NCBI RefSeq assembly: GCF_023115355.1
Contig: NZ_CP096019.1
Coordinates: 248,001 to 312,000 of the forward strand
Source: Halocatena salina
GTDB lineage: Archaea > Halobacteriota > Halobacteria > Halobacteriales > Haloarculaceae
Length of the DNA stretch: 64,000 nt
Direction of reading: 5' to 3'
Shown here: one piece after another, positions 17,076 to 25,719 of the stretch
Layout: every line of letters begins with the position of its first letter
Position numbering within the stretch: position 1 is the first letter of the stretch
Program-made: the position numbers and the translations under genes
Notes under the pieces: model-generated
The model's database searches: none
Seen by the model: only the letters and a program-made list of their open reading frames with translations
What the model was told of the DNA's origin: nothing

Positions 17076-17465
17076 TCTATTCCTCGAATCCGGGCGCTTT
17101 GGAGAGCGATAACAGAAGAGCTTGAACCTCTCTCGCCCCAGCTGGCGAGAGATATGTACCTTGGCACGAGACAACATGAGGTATCTCAAAACATACTGTA
17201 AGGAGTCAGGCGACACCATCCGGAATATTGACGGAATACAGTCGATGATGAGGACGAACGATTCGCTCACTCGGTGGTCAGAATATGGTTCTTAAGAGGT
17301 AAACACTTGACTGAGCAGCAGAAACTATTGCGAACCAAATATCAAGCTAGATGTACAGCGCGTATCTCGCAAGCTGATCACGTGGGTAATACATTTTGAA
17401 AAACAGTCAAAGGCACCAATCGGAGGGCGGACAGTGAAGTGGTATGGTTGAATCGTTTAGTTATT

Positions 17466-17663
17466 TTATTTTCGCAATTCTTCCCGTGCTTGAAGGGAAT
17501 ACCGATGGGCCAAAACTGTCAAAACAATAAGGAAGCCGATCGCTGAAATCCATTTGGTCATCTCTAAATTTTCGATACCCAGTTCCCCGATTATGATGGA
17601 TATGAATAGCCCAGTAAGGATAGTAATCATTAACGGGAGTCTTGGGTTTACTTCTTCGAACAT
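17466..17663 (-). CDS. Small two-TM membrane protein A (paralogue of the gene at 17744)
   Basis: A 65-residue protein with two hydrophobic segments (about residues 9-26 and 38-55) and a short charged C-terminus. Its start, MFEEVNPRLPLMITILTGLF, is clearly homologous to MFDEFDPGLPMMVTFLVGLF of the divergent gene. Translation is placed at ATG 17663 because it aligns with the start of the partner; a TATAAATA box at 17686-17693 lies 25 bases upstream. The function is unknown. The pair sits between the two tRNA-derived repeats, so it is probably cargo of an integrated element. Confidence 0.6.
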   Translation of the reverse strand: MFEEVNPRLPLMITILTGLFISIIIGELGIENLEMTKWISAIGFLIVLTVLAHRYSLQAREELRK

Positions 17664-17683
17664 GATTGGGAACATGAATAGGA

Positions 17684-17722
17684 TGTATAAATAGCTGTGG
17701 ATAATTGCGGAATATTTTTATA
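17684..17722. promoter_or_regulatory. Divergent TATA boxes of the two-TM protein pair
   Basis: The 80-base spacer between the two divergent starts has TATAAATA at 17686-17693, placed 25 bases before the minus-strand ATG, and ATTTTTATAT at 17713-17722, placed about 27 bases before the plus-strand ATG. Both positions fit leaderless haloarchaeal transcription. Confidence 0.5.
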
Positions 17723-17743
17723 TTGAATAGCCAAACATAGATT

Positions 17744-17962
17744 ATGTTTGATGAATTTGACCCCGGACTCCCAATGATGGTGACATTCCTTGTGGGTTTG
17801 TTCCTTACCATCGTGTGGGTTGATGTACAACCAAAGACGCATTTGGCCCTCTCTTTTGCTTCTATCATTGGTTTCTATATCATATTAGGAGTCATATCCT
17901 TCAGATATCACTGCGTGGCGAAGGATGTTATCCTTTCAGGTCAAACGACTGATGGGGATTGA
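17744..17962 (+). CDS. Small two-TM membrane protein B (paralogue of the gene at 17663)
   Basis: A 72-residue protein with two hydrophobic segments (about residues 10-27 and 37-55), then a polar tail. It shares the MF-[DE]-E-x-[ND]-P-x-LP start, the GLF end of helix one, the I-x-G-F core of helix two and the RY after it with the divergent partner, so the two arose by inverted duplication or were acquired as a pair. No signal peptide is cleavable in appearance. Function is unknown; small two-helix proteins may be holin-like, toxin-like or regulatory subunits, but nothing in the sequence decides this. Confidence 0.6.
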   Translation: MFDEFDPGLPMMVTFLVGLFLTIVWVDVQPKTHLALSFASIIGFYIILGVISFRYHCVAKDVILSGQTTDGD

Positions 17963-18284
17963 ATTCCACCGTTGGTCCTGACTATGATGCTGTGATGAAT
18001 ATAGCGGTAAGTACGCAAAATAAGAAGACACGAGCCCACGCTGAAAGCCCTTCATCAGGACCCCAAGTCCTGATTAGCAGCTGAGCTTTGCTCGGCGAGC
18101 CCTCAACGACCGAAACCAAAGGCCGAGCAAGGGCGAGCGAGCAGAGCGGAAGGATGTCACATGTGGATGAGTTCCAGATGGGGAGCAGCGCAGGTCAGGC
18201 TCTCACGAAATAGATTCCGAAATGACAGGTGCAAATCACTGTGTTGTAGTGGTCTGTGTCGAATGAAAACCGTTCAGCAAAAGC
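17963..18284. other. 322 bases with no gene recognised
   Basis: The stretch downstream of the plus-strand two-TM gene has no open frame that I can support. It holds an inverted pair, AGGACC/AAGTCCT with AATCAGGACTTG, near 18057-18076 and a purine-rich run with GAGCGAGCAGAGCGG at about 18133-18150. It may be remnant element DNA. Confidence 0.4.
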
Positions 18285-18354
18285 ATGGGCCGACACGGAT
18301 TTGAACCTCGGTCAGTCCACTCACTTCGTTCGTTTCCTTCCCTGATTCAAATCC
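18285..18354 (-). repeat. tRNA-Ile 3'-end-derived repeat, copy 2 (att-like)
   Basis: A second copy of the 70-base repeat, 1356 bases after copy 1 and in the same orientation. It begins with the same 24 bases as the tRNA 3' end and shares the following part (CTCGGTCAGT, then CACTCAC and TTCCTTCCCTG) with copy 1 but not with the tRNA. Copies 1 and 2 flank the two-TM gene pair, and the intact tRNA gene begins 63 bases further on. Confidence 0.75.
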
Positions 18355-18417
18355 GCTTACTCCAACGATATGTACACATCAACAGAAGTACAGAAAGTGA
18401 TGACGAATTTGAAAATA

Positions 18418-18491
18418 TGGGCCGACACGGATTTGAACCGTGGACCTCCCGGTTATCAGCCGAGCGCTCAACCTAACTGAGCTATCGGCCC
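18418..18491 (-). tRNA. tRNA-Ile(GAT)
   Basis: Read on the minus strand, the 74 bases fold as a normal cloverleaf: acceptor GGGCCGA with TCGGCCC, D arm with AGTTAGGTTGAGC, anticodon loop CTGATAA giving GAT, and T arm with GGTTCAAATCC. The discriminator is A and CCA is not encoded. A GTTTAAAC box at 18523-18530 lies about 35 bases upstream. The 3' end is the source of the repeats at 16929 and 18285. Confidence 0.96.
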
Positions 18492-18612
18492 GCGAACGCA
18501 TTCATCCGTACTGCCCAGTCCCGTTTAAACCTTACCAAAACAAATTCCGGGGAGGGCCGTTTGCTCATCGGAAACGACCCACGGAGTGCCACGGTACGAT
18601 CGTTATACCAGC

Positions 18613-19122
18613 TCAGTCTTTTTTGCTATCGCCATCGATGCTGTACTCGTCCTCGCCGAGATTGTACGTCGTCGTGGTTTGCTCGTTACTGGCGTTGGCG
18701 TTAGGATTCGGAAAGCCACCGGTGTAAACCGTTCCAGTAACGAATCCATCACTTTTGCCGTCGAGATACGGCGTGATGACGTACTTCTGTACCAACAGTC
18801 TGACCGGATACCGCGTTGGGGGGATGACGAGGAGCAACCCACAGAGATCGGTAACCAGACCGGGGGTGAGGAAGAAGGCCCCTGCGGCGATGAGTAACGC
18901 TCCATCGACGAGTTCAGAATCGGGAATCTCACCATGAGACAGCTTGCGGTTGATCCGCCGGACAGTGTGGCGACCCTCCGCCCGAACGAGCAACATCCCG
19001 ATGAGAGCCGTCAGTACAACTAGTAGAACCGTCGCAACCGGTCCGATGAGTTGTGCCACCCCGACGAGAAGGACGATGTCCGCAAGCGGGATGAGCAACA
19101 GCAGGGCGATGATCCGCTTCAT
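18613..19122 (-). CDS. FxsA family membrane protein
   Basis: A 169-residue protein with about three or four hydrophobic segments in its first 110 residues, in the FxsA pattern: MKRIIALLLLIPLADIVLLV, a GPVATVLLVVLTALIGMLLV helix, then a charged RAEGRHTVRRINRKL loop and an IAAGAFFLTPGLVTDLCGLLL helix pair. FxsA suppresses phage T7 exclusion in E. coli; its normal role is unknown. The polar C-terminus is typical of the haloarchaeal form. The ATG at 19122 is where family similarity starts. It follows the tRNA-Ile on the same strand. Confidence 0.85.
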   Translation of the reverse strand: MKRIIALLLLIPLADIVLLVGVAQLIGPVATVLLVVLTALIGMLLVRAEGRHTVRRINRKLSHGEIPDSELVDGALLIAAGAFFLTPGLVTDLCGLLLVIPPTRYPVRLLVQKYVITPYLDGKSDGFVTGTVYTGGFPNPNANASNEQTTTTYNLGEDEYSIDGDSKKD

Positions 19123-19220
19123 AGCTGGCCTATGATCTCCGGGGGCAAACGTGTTATGTTCCGGTCCGTGATCGGATACATCATCAAACCACACCCGATT
19201 CGCCGTGGAAGCCGCCCGGA

Positions 19221-20198
19221 TTACTCGGCGGATTCGTCCGGCTCTTCGCCCTCGATCTCCTCGACGATTTCATCGGCATCAACGTCGACATCGTCGAGCG
19301 CTTCTTCGATGTCGCCGCCGCCAGCACCGCCCATCATTCCGGGCATACCCATTCCGCCCATCGGGCTGTCGTCGATGATCTCCTGAACGACGACGCGGTC
19401 GATCCCGGTCTGATCGATGAGCTGCTGGGCGATCTGCTGTTTCTGGAACATCCATTGCTGGTTCATCGCCAGCTGCGGGGTCGATTCGATGTACAGCGAT
19501 TTCTTCTCGACGGTGACCGTCTCGTATTCGGGTTCAGCCTCGTCTTCGTCTTCATCTTCGCTTTCGACCGGCTGTTGTTCTTCGACCTCGTCGGTTTGGA
19601 TCTCCATATCGAGATCGATGTCGAAGAACATGCCCATGAGACCCTCAGCGCGTTCGAGATCGTCTTCGACCTGCTCGACGATCTCGTACTCGTACTCGAT
19701 GTCCTCGCCAGCGAGCGGATGGTTGAAGTCGACGCGGGCGCGACCGCCGATGATGGTTTCGAGGTATCCCTGTTGTTGATCGATCTGCACCTGTGCGCCG
19801 GGATAACGGTCGTCTTCTGGGATCTTTTCGGCGCTCACGGTACGCACTTCTTCCTGATCGTACTCCCCGAAGGCTTCTTCGGAGGGGATGGTAACCGAGC
19901 CGCTGTCACCGACCTCTTTGCCGATGATGTCCTCTTCGACGCCCGGGAAGATGTGTTCGGAACCGAGAACGATGACGCGCGGCTCGAAGGTTTGATCCTC
20001 CCCAACCCCTTCTTCTTCTGCGACTTCCTCGTCGGTCGTATCGACCAATGATCCGTCCTCGACCGTGCGGGCAGTGTATGCGAGACGGACGAAATCGTCC
20101 TCTTGCAGCCCCGTCCTGTTCTGTTCGGTCGCCTCCGGCGACTCCGCTTCGGTTTCTGCATCAGATCCTGCGTTCGTCTCTTCTGGTTCGCCAGTCAT
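19221..20198 (-). CDS. FKBP-type peptidyl-prolyl cis-trans isomerase (SlyD-like) with long acidic tail
   Basis: A 325-residue protein. After an acidic N-terminus, residues about 30-180 form an FKBP domain of the SlyD type, with an inserted-in-flap chaperone domain: LAYTARTVEDGSLVDTT, FPGVEEDIIGKEVGDSG, the IF domain with PEDDRYPGAQV, then NHPLAGEDIEYEYEIVEQVE, which is diagnostic. The C-terminal part, about 140 residues, includes a Met/Gly-rich run (MGGMGMPGMMGGAGGGD) followed by an acidic tail; such extended proteins are normal in haloarchaea. It speeds prolyl isomerisation and holds unfolded chains in the cytoplasm. It is divergent from the CYTH gene. Confidence 0.92.
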   Translation of the reverse strand: MTGEPEETNAGSDAETEAESPEATEQNRTGLQEDDFVRLAYTARTVEDGSLVDTTDEEVAEEEGVGEDQTFEPRVIVLGSEHIFPGVEEDIIGKEVGDSGSVTIPSEEAFGEYDQEEVRTVSAEKIPEDDRYPGAQVQIDQQQGYLETIIGGRARVDFNHPLAGEDIEYEYEIVEQVEDDLERAEGLMGMFFDIDLDMEIQTDEVEEQQPVESEDEDEDEAEPEYETVTVEKKSLYIESTPQLAMNQQWMFQKQQIAQQLIDQTGIDRVVVQEIIDDSPMGGMGMPGMMGGAGGGDIEEALDDVDVDADEIVEEIEGEEPDESAE

Positions 20199-20307
20199 AT
20201 CGAATACGTCTTCCGATACGCCCTTAACCGTCACGTTTCCATTGACAGCGTGTGCGCAACTGCCACGCTCACGGCGACAGTGTTTCCAAACCCAACCGAC
20301 AGTAACC

Positions 20308-20871
20308 ATGTACGAAGTCGAAGTGAAGGTGAAAGCGTCCCACGACCGTGTACAGGCCCGATTGGCAGCAGCCGACGCCACTCACACGGCGACGGTCGAA
20401 CAGACCGACACCTACTACGATGCCCCTCATCGGGAGTTCGAGGCGACTGACGAAGCGCTTCGCATCAGAACCGAGCGCACACTCGAACCCGAGACAGGAA
20501 CCGAGACGCGTCTCACCTACAAAGGCCCACGCATCGACGACGCATCGAAAACGCGCGCGGAGATCGAAACGGGGGTAGCGAGCCACGAACAGCTCGCAGG
20601 CATCCTCGAAAACCTCGGGTTCACCCCTGCGGCAACCGTCGAGAAGACGCGCGATCGGTATGTGATCAACGCCTACACCGTTACGCTCGATGCAGTCGAC
20701 GGTCTCGGAACGTTCGTCGAGGTCGAAACCGAACTCGAACCCGACGCGACCACTGAGGCGATCGAAACTGCGCGTGAAGAAGCGTTCTCGCTCCTACGAG
20801 ATCTCGGCCTCGATCCGGATGAAGGGATCCGAACGTCCTACCTCGGTCTGCTCTTGGATAACCAACAGTAA
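20308..20871 (+). CDS. cyaB: CYTH domain protein (class IV adenylyl cyclase/ThTPase-like)
   Basis: A 187-residue single-domain protein. The CYTH signature ExExK is present at the start (MYEVEVKVKA), and the tunnel-lining charged residues follow: QTDTYYDAP, RIRTER, LTYKGPRID and DRYVINAYTVTLDAVDGLGT with FVEVETE near the end. Family members act on long-chain triphosphates (adenylyl cyclase, thiamine triphosphatase or triphosphate hydrolase). The substrate in archaea is unsettled. The start at ATG 20308 puts the signature at the N-terminus. It is followed 60 bases later by mat. Confidence 0.88.
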   Translation: MYEVEVKVKASHDRVQARLAAADATHTATVEQTDTYYDAPHREFEATDEALRIRTERTLEPETGTETRLTYKGPRIDDASKTRAEIETGVASHEQLAGILENLGFTPAATVEKTRDRYVINAYTVTLDAVDGLGTFVEVETELEPDATTEAIETAREEAFSLLRDLGLDPDEGIRTSYLGLLLDNQQ

Positions 20872-20931
20872 TCAAATAGGCTTCGAAGGTTTCCGTAAGT
20901 TATAGAACGAATCCGGGCCAACAGCATAAAA

Positions 20932-22137
20932 ATGAGCAGCCGGAACATTCAGGTCGAGCCGATGCGACGGCTGGCTGTCGAAGACCAAGCCGTCGAAATC
21001 GTCGAGCGAAAGGGGGTCGGACATCCAGACTCAATCTGTGATGGGGTTGCAGAGCACGTTTCTGAGGCGCTTGCACGGGAGTACCTCGATCGCGTCGGAA
21101 CAGTGTTGCATTACAACACCGATGAAACGCAGCTCATAGCTGGTTCTACGGCACCGGCGTTCGGTGGTGGTGAAGTGACCACTCCGATTCGTCTTCTCAT
21201 CGTGGGCCGGGCGACGCGGGAGTACGATGGAACGACGATTCCGACGGAAACGATCGCACTGAAAGCCGCACGGGAGTATCTCGGAACACAGATTCCGGAG
21301 TTGGATTTCGGAAGCGACATCGTCGTCGATGTGGAGCTGGGAGAGGGCAGCGGCGACCTCCGGGAAGTGTTCGGAGAATCAGGCCGACAGATCCCGATGG
21401 CGAACGATACGAGCTTTGGCGTCGGGCACGCGCCGCTCACCGAGACCGAGCGCATCGTCAGATCGACCGAACGACGCCTGAACACCGAGTACGCGAGCGA
21501 TCATCCCGAAGTCGGCACCGACATCAAGGTGATGGGGAAACGCGAAGGGGATCGGATCGACGTCACGGTGGCAGCGGCAATGATCGACGCCCACCTTGAG
21601 GACATGGCGGCTTACCGGACGTCGGTTCGGGAGATGCGTGAGTACGTCCATGAGTTGGCAAGAGAGCTCACCGATCGGTCAGTAACAGTCCACGTCAACA
21701 CTGCTGACGACTACGAGGAAGGCGCGATTTATCTCACGACGACCGGCACCAGCGCAGAGCAAGGCGACGACGGATCGGTCGGTCGGGGGAACCGCGCCAA
21801 CGGACTGATCACGCCGAACCGATCGATGAGCATGGAAGCGACCAGCGGTAAAAATCCTGTCAACCATATCGGTAAGATCTACAACCTCCTTTCGACAGAG
21901 ATCGCCGACAGAGTTGTAACGGAGGTCGATGGGATCCGTGAGATCCGGATTCGGTTGCTCTCACAGATCGGCCAGCCGATCGACCATCCACACGTCGCTG
22001 ACGGAGCGGTCGTCACTGAATCGGACGTGTCGTTGGATGAGATCGAAGCGGATATCACCGCGATCATCGACGAGGAACTGGCGAACATCACGGCACTTAC
22101 CGAACGAGTCATCGCTGGTGAGCTGGCGACGTTCTGA
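20932..22137 (+). CDS. mat: Archaeal S-adenosylmethionine synthetase
   Basis: It makes S-adenosylmethionine from methionine and ATP. It belongs to the archaeal family, which is distant from bacterial MetK. The 401-residue product shows the family motifs: [20 protein letters not shown] (about residues 25-44), [37 protein letters not shown] and [20 protein letters not shown] near 290, with [10 protein letters not shown] after it. A TTATAGAA element at about 20899-20906 lies some 28 bases before the start. The methionine synthase genes at 41-43 kb feed the same pathway. Confidence 0.95.
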   Translation: MSSRNIQVEPMRRLAVEDQAVEIVERKGVGHPDSICDGVAEHVSEALAREYLDRVGTVLHYNTDETQLIAGSTAPAFGGGEVTTPIRLLIVGRATREYDGTTIPTETIALKAAREYLGTQIPELDFGSDIVVDVELGEGSGDLREVFGESGRQIPMANDTSFGVGHAPLTETERIVRSTERRLNTEYASDHPEVGTDIKVMGKREGDRIDVTVAAAMIDAHLEDMAAYRTSVREMREYVHELARELTDRSVTVHVNTADDYEEGAIYLTTTGTSAEQGDDGSVGRGNRANGLITPNRSMSMEATSGKNPVNHIGKIYNLLSTEIADRVVTEVDGIREIRIRLLSQIGQPIDHPHVADGAVVTESDVSLDEIEADITAIIDEELANITALTERVIAGELATF

Positions 22138-22178
22138 GAACGGAAACCGCTTTAGCGTCCCTCCGTGAAACCCATGCT

Positions 22179-22646
22179 ATGACCCGGGTCTGTCTCGTTG
22201 GGCGTGAGAGTCACGATCTCCACACCGAACTGGTGTCCCGACAGACCGCCCGCAAAGCACTTTCAACGTACCATCTCGAACGTCCGTACGCCAACACCGT
22301 TGCGATCGAGACGATCAGCCTCGGTGCGGCCGTTTCGTTTTGTAACGATCTGAGCTGGTATCTTGCTCGCTTTGCCGCGGCCGCCCTCGTTCTCGAACCG
22401 TCCGTCAGTGAGACGGAGTGGCTTTCACAGGAGCTTGCGACCGCCATCCGCGATGGGACGATCTCACCCGAGGAACACACGCCCCACCGCGTGGTGTACG
22501 GCGTCGTGAGCGATGAGGACGGCCCACCCTGTCTCGTCGATCCGACGTACACGACAGTTACCGACGGAAGGGCCCCGGAGTACGATCAACACGACGTGGA
22601 CGAAACAGTTGTGGTCCGTATCACCGAATCGGAAGACCGACCGTAG
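22179..22646 (+). CDS. DUF5804-like haloarchaeal protein
   Basis: A 155-residue protein found, to my memory, only in haloarchaea and often near mat; I place it in the DUF5804 group on the basis of the MTRVCLVGR start, the SRQTARKALSTYHLERPYAN run and the LGAAVSFCNDLSWYLARF core. It has no membrane segment or metal motif. It starts 41 bases after mat on the same strand and may be co-transcribed. The function is unknown. Confidence 0.6.
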   Translation: MTRVCLVGRESHDLHTELVSRQTARKALSTYHLERPYANTVAIETISLGAAVSFCNDLSWYLARFAAAALVLEPSVSETEWLSQELATAIRDGTISPEEHTPHRVVYGVVSDEDGPPCLVDPTYTTVTDGRAPEYDQHDVDETVVVRITESEDRP

Positions 22647-22686
22647 CACAGGCGAACGGTTTGTGCGCCGCTCACGTAGTTGGCGT

Positions 22687-23547
22687 ATGGTAGGTTCGAG
22701 ACGAACGGTCCGTGTCGGTAGCGCGGCTGTTTCGTACATCGTCTCCGGGCGGAAGGACGCGCCGGCAGTCGTTCTGTTACACGGCGGGGGATTCGACGCG
22801 ACAACGGTTTCCTGGCGAGATGTTCGTCCTGCGCTATCAGAATCGTTTCGCGTGTACGCGCTGGACTGGCCTGGATACGGGGAAAGTGATCCGCCGGAGC
22901 GGACGCCGACGACCGAGTATTACATCGAGGTGCTCGATGGGTTTCTCGACGCCGTCGGTATCGAGCAGCCGGCATTGCTCGGCGTCTCTCTCGGGGGCGG
23001 AATTGCGCTTGGCTACGCGCTCGCTCACCCTACACGGGTCCGCCGACTGGTCGCCGTCGACAGCTACGGCTTGGGCAGCACTGTTCCGGGCCACCCGATC
23101 ACGACGTCGATCGTCGGGTCAGTCCTATCTACGCCGCTGTGGTGGCTCATCCGCCGAAGTCGTCTACTGGCGTTGTTGAGCATCTGGCTCGTCATTCACC
23201 CACCCAACCTCACTACTGAGTTGTTCGACGACGTGCTCGTACAGCTCGATCGACCGGACGCGACGAACGCGTGGCAGGCGTTCCAGCGAGCGGAACTCGG
23301 TCGCTGGGGTGTTCAGACCAACTACGTCGACGTGCTTCCCGCTCTCTCGGTGCCCACGTTGTTCGTCCACGGTGAACAGGATGCGTTGGTGCCCGTCGAA
23401 TGGGCACAGAGAGCAGCTATGCTCGTTCCGTGCAGCGATCTTCGCGTTCTTTCTGCGTGTGGCCACTGGGCACCCCGGGAGCGCCCCGATGCGGTAGTCG
23501 ACGTGGCCCGTCCGTTTCTCGTGTCCAGTGACGACCGCGGAAAGTAA
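22687..23547 (+). CDS. Alpha/beta-hydrolase fold protein
   Basis: A 286-residue hydrolase with the standard order of catalytic parts: the oxyanion loop [11 protein letters not shown] (about residue 30), the nucleophile elbow GVSLGGG (Ser near 99), the acid in [12 protein letters not shown] and the final His in [11 protein letters not shown] hydrophobic cap segment ([19 protein letters not shown]) might touch the membrane. The substrate is not predictable; ester, epoxide or haloacid hydrolysis are all possible. It is followed by gshA after 31 bases. Confidence 0.85.
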   Translation: MVGSRRTVRVGSAAVSYIVSGRKDAPAVVLLHGGGFDATTVSWRDVRPALSESFRVYALDWPGYGESDPPERTPTTEYYIEVLDGFLDAVGIEQPALLGVSLGGGIALGYALAHPTRVRRLVAVDSYGLGSTVPGHPITTSIVGSVLSTPLWWLIRRSRLLALLSIWLVIHPPNLTTELFDDVLVQLDRPDATNAWQAFQRAELGRWGVQTNYVDVLPALSVPTLFVHGEQDALVPVEWAQRAAMLVPCSDLRVLSACGHWAPRERPDAVVDVARPFLVSSDDRGK

Positions 23548-23578
23548 GTGTTTATCCACCGGAGGCGGGAGTTCGGAT

Positions 23579-24742
23579 ATGACATCGCAGCGGGACGGTG
23601 AACGACCGACGGAACCGACTGCTGAGACGACCTCAGAGCAACCGTCGGGATCCGGCGACGTAGCGGAGATCGGCTCCCCAGAGGCGTTCGACCAGTTGGG
23701 AACGATCGGTATCGAAGAGGAGTTTTACGTCGTCGACGAGCGTGGTCGGCCGACGTCAGGAACGGATGAACTCGTCTATGAGAGCACGCCACCGGCGATC
23801 CTCGAAGAGCGACTGGATCACGAGCTGTTCAAATGCGTCATCGAGACACAGACGCCGGTGATCGAACGGCTTGACAGCGCCGAGGACACGCTCCGGACGG
23901 TTCGGGCTGCGCTGGTCGATCACGCCGAGGCGCACGGCTACACCATTGCGGCTGCCGGACTCCATCCAGCCGCGAAGTGGCGCGAGCTTGAACACGCACA
24001 GAAGCCCCGATACCGATCCCAACTCGACCGCATTCAGTATCCGCAACACCGCAATACGACGACGGGGCTACACGTCCACGTCGGCGTCGATGACGCGGAC
24101 AAGGCAACGTGGATCGCAAACCGACTCCGGTGGCATCTTCCAATTATGCTCGCACTGTCGGCGAACTCTCCGTTTTGGAACGGCTACGACACCGGACTCG
24201 CATCTGCGCGGGCGAAAATCTTCGAAGGGCTTCCAAACACCGGAATGCCGACGGCGTTCGACTCTTTCGAGGAGTTTCTCGATCTCGAACGACGGATGAT
24301 TGATACTGGTTCGATTCGGGACCGGGGGGAACTGTGGTACGAGGTGCGGCCCCACTCCGTCCACGGGACCGTCGAGATCCGGACACCTGACGCACAGGCC
24401 GACCCGGAGCGCGTGCTCGCGTTCGTCGAATACACCCACGCGCTCGTCATGGACTACGCCGCGCGCTATGAGGACGGCGAACACAGCGAGTCCACAAGAC
24501 ACCGGCGGGAAACGCTCGACGAGAACAAGTGGCGGGCGATCCGCTCCGGTCACGACGCGTCGTTTATCGACCGCGACTGTACGGGGGTCGTCGATCTCGG
24601 GGAGGCCGTCGAGCGAGAGTGTGAACGGCTCGGCATCACCGGTCTTCGACGACTGTATGAAGCAGAAAGCGGCGCACAACGACAGCGGCGCATCCACCGC
24701 GAGCGCGGTCTCGATGCCCTCTGTCGGACACTCACGCTGTAG
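23579..24742 (+). CDS. gshA: Glutamate-cysteine ligase (gamma-glutamylcysteine synthesis)
   Basis: Haloarchaea use gamma-glutamylcysteine in place of glutathione as their main thiol, and this ligase makes it. The 387-residue protein has the carboxylate-amine ligase core: [20 protein letters not shown] with the metal-binding glutamates, [32 protein letters not shown] and [21 protein letters not shown] disordered 35-residue N-terminus precedes this. A purine-rich GGAGG lies at about 23560 upstream of the ATG at 23579. The gene is convergent with the SDR gene, with one base between the stops. Confidence 0.92.
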   Translation: MTSQRDGERPTEPTAETTSEQPSGSGDVAEIGSPEAFDQLGTIGIEEEFYVVDERGRPTSGTDELVYESTPPAILEERLDHELFKCVIETQTPVIERLDSAEDTLRTVRAALVDHAEAHGYTIAAAGLHPAAKWRELEHAQKPRYRSQLDRIQYPQHRNTTTGLHVHVGVDDADKATWIANRLRWHLPIMLALSANSPFWNGYDTGLASARAKIFEGLPNTGMPTAFDSFEEFLDLERRMIDTGSIRDRGELWYEVRPHSVHGTVEIRTPDAQADPERVLAFVEYTHALVMDYAARYEDGEHSESTRHRRETLDENKWRAIRSGHDASFIDRDCTGVVDLGEAVERECERLGITGLRRLYEAESGAQRQRRIHRERGLDALCRTLTL

Positions 24743-24743
24743 A

Positions 24744-25613
24744 CTACTCGTAGGTGAGCGTCATGCCGCCATCGAACAGCAGATCACCGCCGTTTAGGTG
24801 CGTGGCGTGTTTCGAAAAGCCGAACACGAACAGGTTTGCGACGTCGATCGGCGTCATCATCTCCGTCGTTCGTGCCTGTCCAAGCATCACGTCCTCGATT
24901 ACCTCCTCGACGGAGAGCCCCCTCTGGTCGGCCGTATCCGAGAGCTGATCGGTGACGAGCGGCGTCTTCACGTAGCCCGTGCTGACCGAAAACGAGCGAA
25001 CCATTCCGTTCCCCTCAGCCGCGATCGATTGGGTCAGTCCTCGAAGCCCGAACTTCGTGATGTTGTACGCGACCTTATCGGCGGTGACGTAGTGACCGTG
25101 GGCCGAACACATATTGCCGACACAACCGACACCGTCATCGGTCGATCGCATGTGGGGCAGACACAGTTTCGAAAGATACAGCGGTGCCCTGAGCATGATT
25201 CGGTGCATTGCGTCGTAGATATCCATCGGGAACTCCTCGATCGGATCGATGTGTTGGAGCCCGGCGACGTTGGCGAGATACCGGATAGATCCGTGATCGG
25301 CCGCCGCTGTGACGATGCGCTGTAAATCTTCATCGTTGGTGAGATCGGCACTCACTCGTTCAAATCTGCCATCGAGATCGAGGGCAGTTACTCGGTCGGC
25401 AGTCTCGTCGAGACCCGCATCGTCGATATCGGTTCCGACGACGGTCATCCCGTTGCCCGCCAGTGCGAGAGCTATCGCTCGTCCGATCCCGGAGCCAGCC
25501 CCCGTCACGATACAAACGGTTGTATCGGTGAAACGCTCGTCATCGATCCGGAGGATCTCATCGGCCGAGACCGTCGGTGGGGCGACCTGCTGTTCGTTTG
25601 CTGATTCAGCCAT
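24744..25613 (-). CDS. Short-chain dehydrogenase/reductase (3-hydroxybutyrate dehydrogenase-like)
   Basis: A 289-residue NAD(P)-dependent oxidoreductase. The Rossmann motif TGAGSGIGRAIALALAG (about residue 38), the NVAG tetrad strand, Ser in NMCSAHGHYV and the YNITK catalytic Tyr/Lys pair are all present. The D in GTDID after the second strand suggests NAD preference. Length and the final HLNGGDLLFDGGMTLTYE fit the hydroxybutyrate dehydrogenase subfamily, but the substrate is not proven. The ATG at 25613 was used; an upstream open extension is AT-rich and lies in the promoter of the next gene. Confidence 0.88.
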   Translation of the reverse strand: MAESANEQQVAPPTVSADEILRIDDERFTDTTVCIVTGAGSGIGRAIALALAGNGMTVVGTDIDDAGLDETADRVTALDLDGRFERVSADLTNDEDLQRIVTAAADHGSIRYLANVAGLQHIDPIEEFPMDIYDAMHRIMLRAPLYLSKLCLPHMRSTDDGVGCVGNMCSAHGHYVTADKVAYNITKFGLRGLTQSIAAEGNGMVRSFSVSTGYVKTPLVTDQLSDTADQRGLSVEEVIEDVMLGQARTTEMMTPIDVANLFVFGFSKHATHLNGGDLLFDGGMTLTYE

Positions 25614-25719
25614 CGCCGCATTGTTCGAGAGAATCAGGCGAAAAACACGGGGTTCATATGTAAACGACACTGTGATCGATGACAACCCTTATTATTCATG
25701 GTTAGGAATGAGAAATGAT

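Larger units (their letters stand above)
16822..17465. other. 644-base stretch with no convincing gene; holds tRNA-derived repeats
   Basis: Between the tail of the metallo-beta-lactamase frame and the first two-TM gene I see no convincing coding sequence. It contains the first copy of the tRNA-Ile-derived repeat (16929-16999), the haloarchaeal low-complexity run TCGCTCACTTCGTTCGCTCA at about 17011-17030, and a degenerate tRNA-like segment at 17041-17075. A short open frame (about 17056-17201, plus strand) has protein-like composition but no start or family signal. Confidence 0.5.

Noticed and set aside
17056-17201. Protein-like open frame (PRIRALWRAITEELEPLSPQ) on the plus strand in the island
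   Set aside because: No start codon at a sensible place, overlap with the tRNA-like fragment on the other strand, and no family resemblance.
25309-25719. Upstream extension of the HTH-10 regulator by 137 codons
   Set aside because: It lies antisense to the SDR dehydrogenase gene, and the extension is Ser/Arg-rich without any motif. The leaderless TATA spacing favours the later start.
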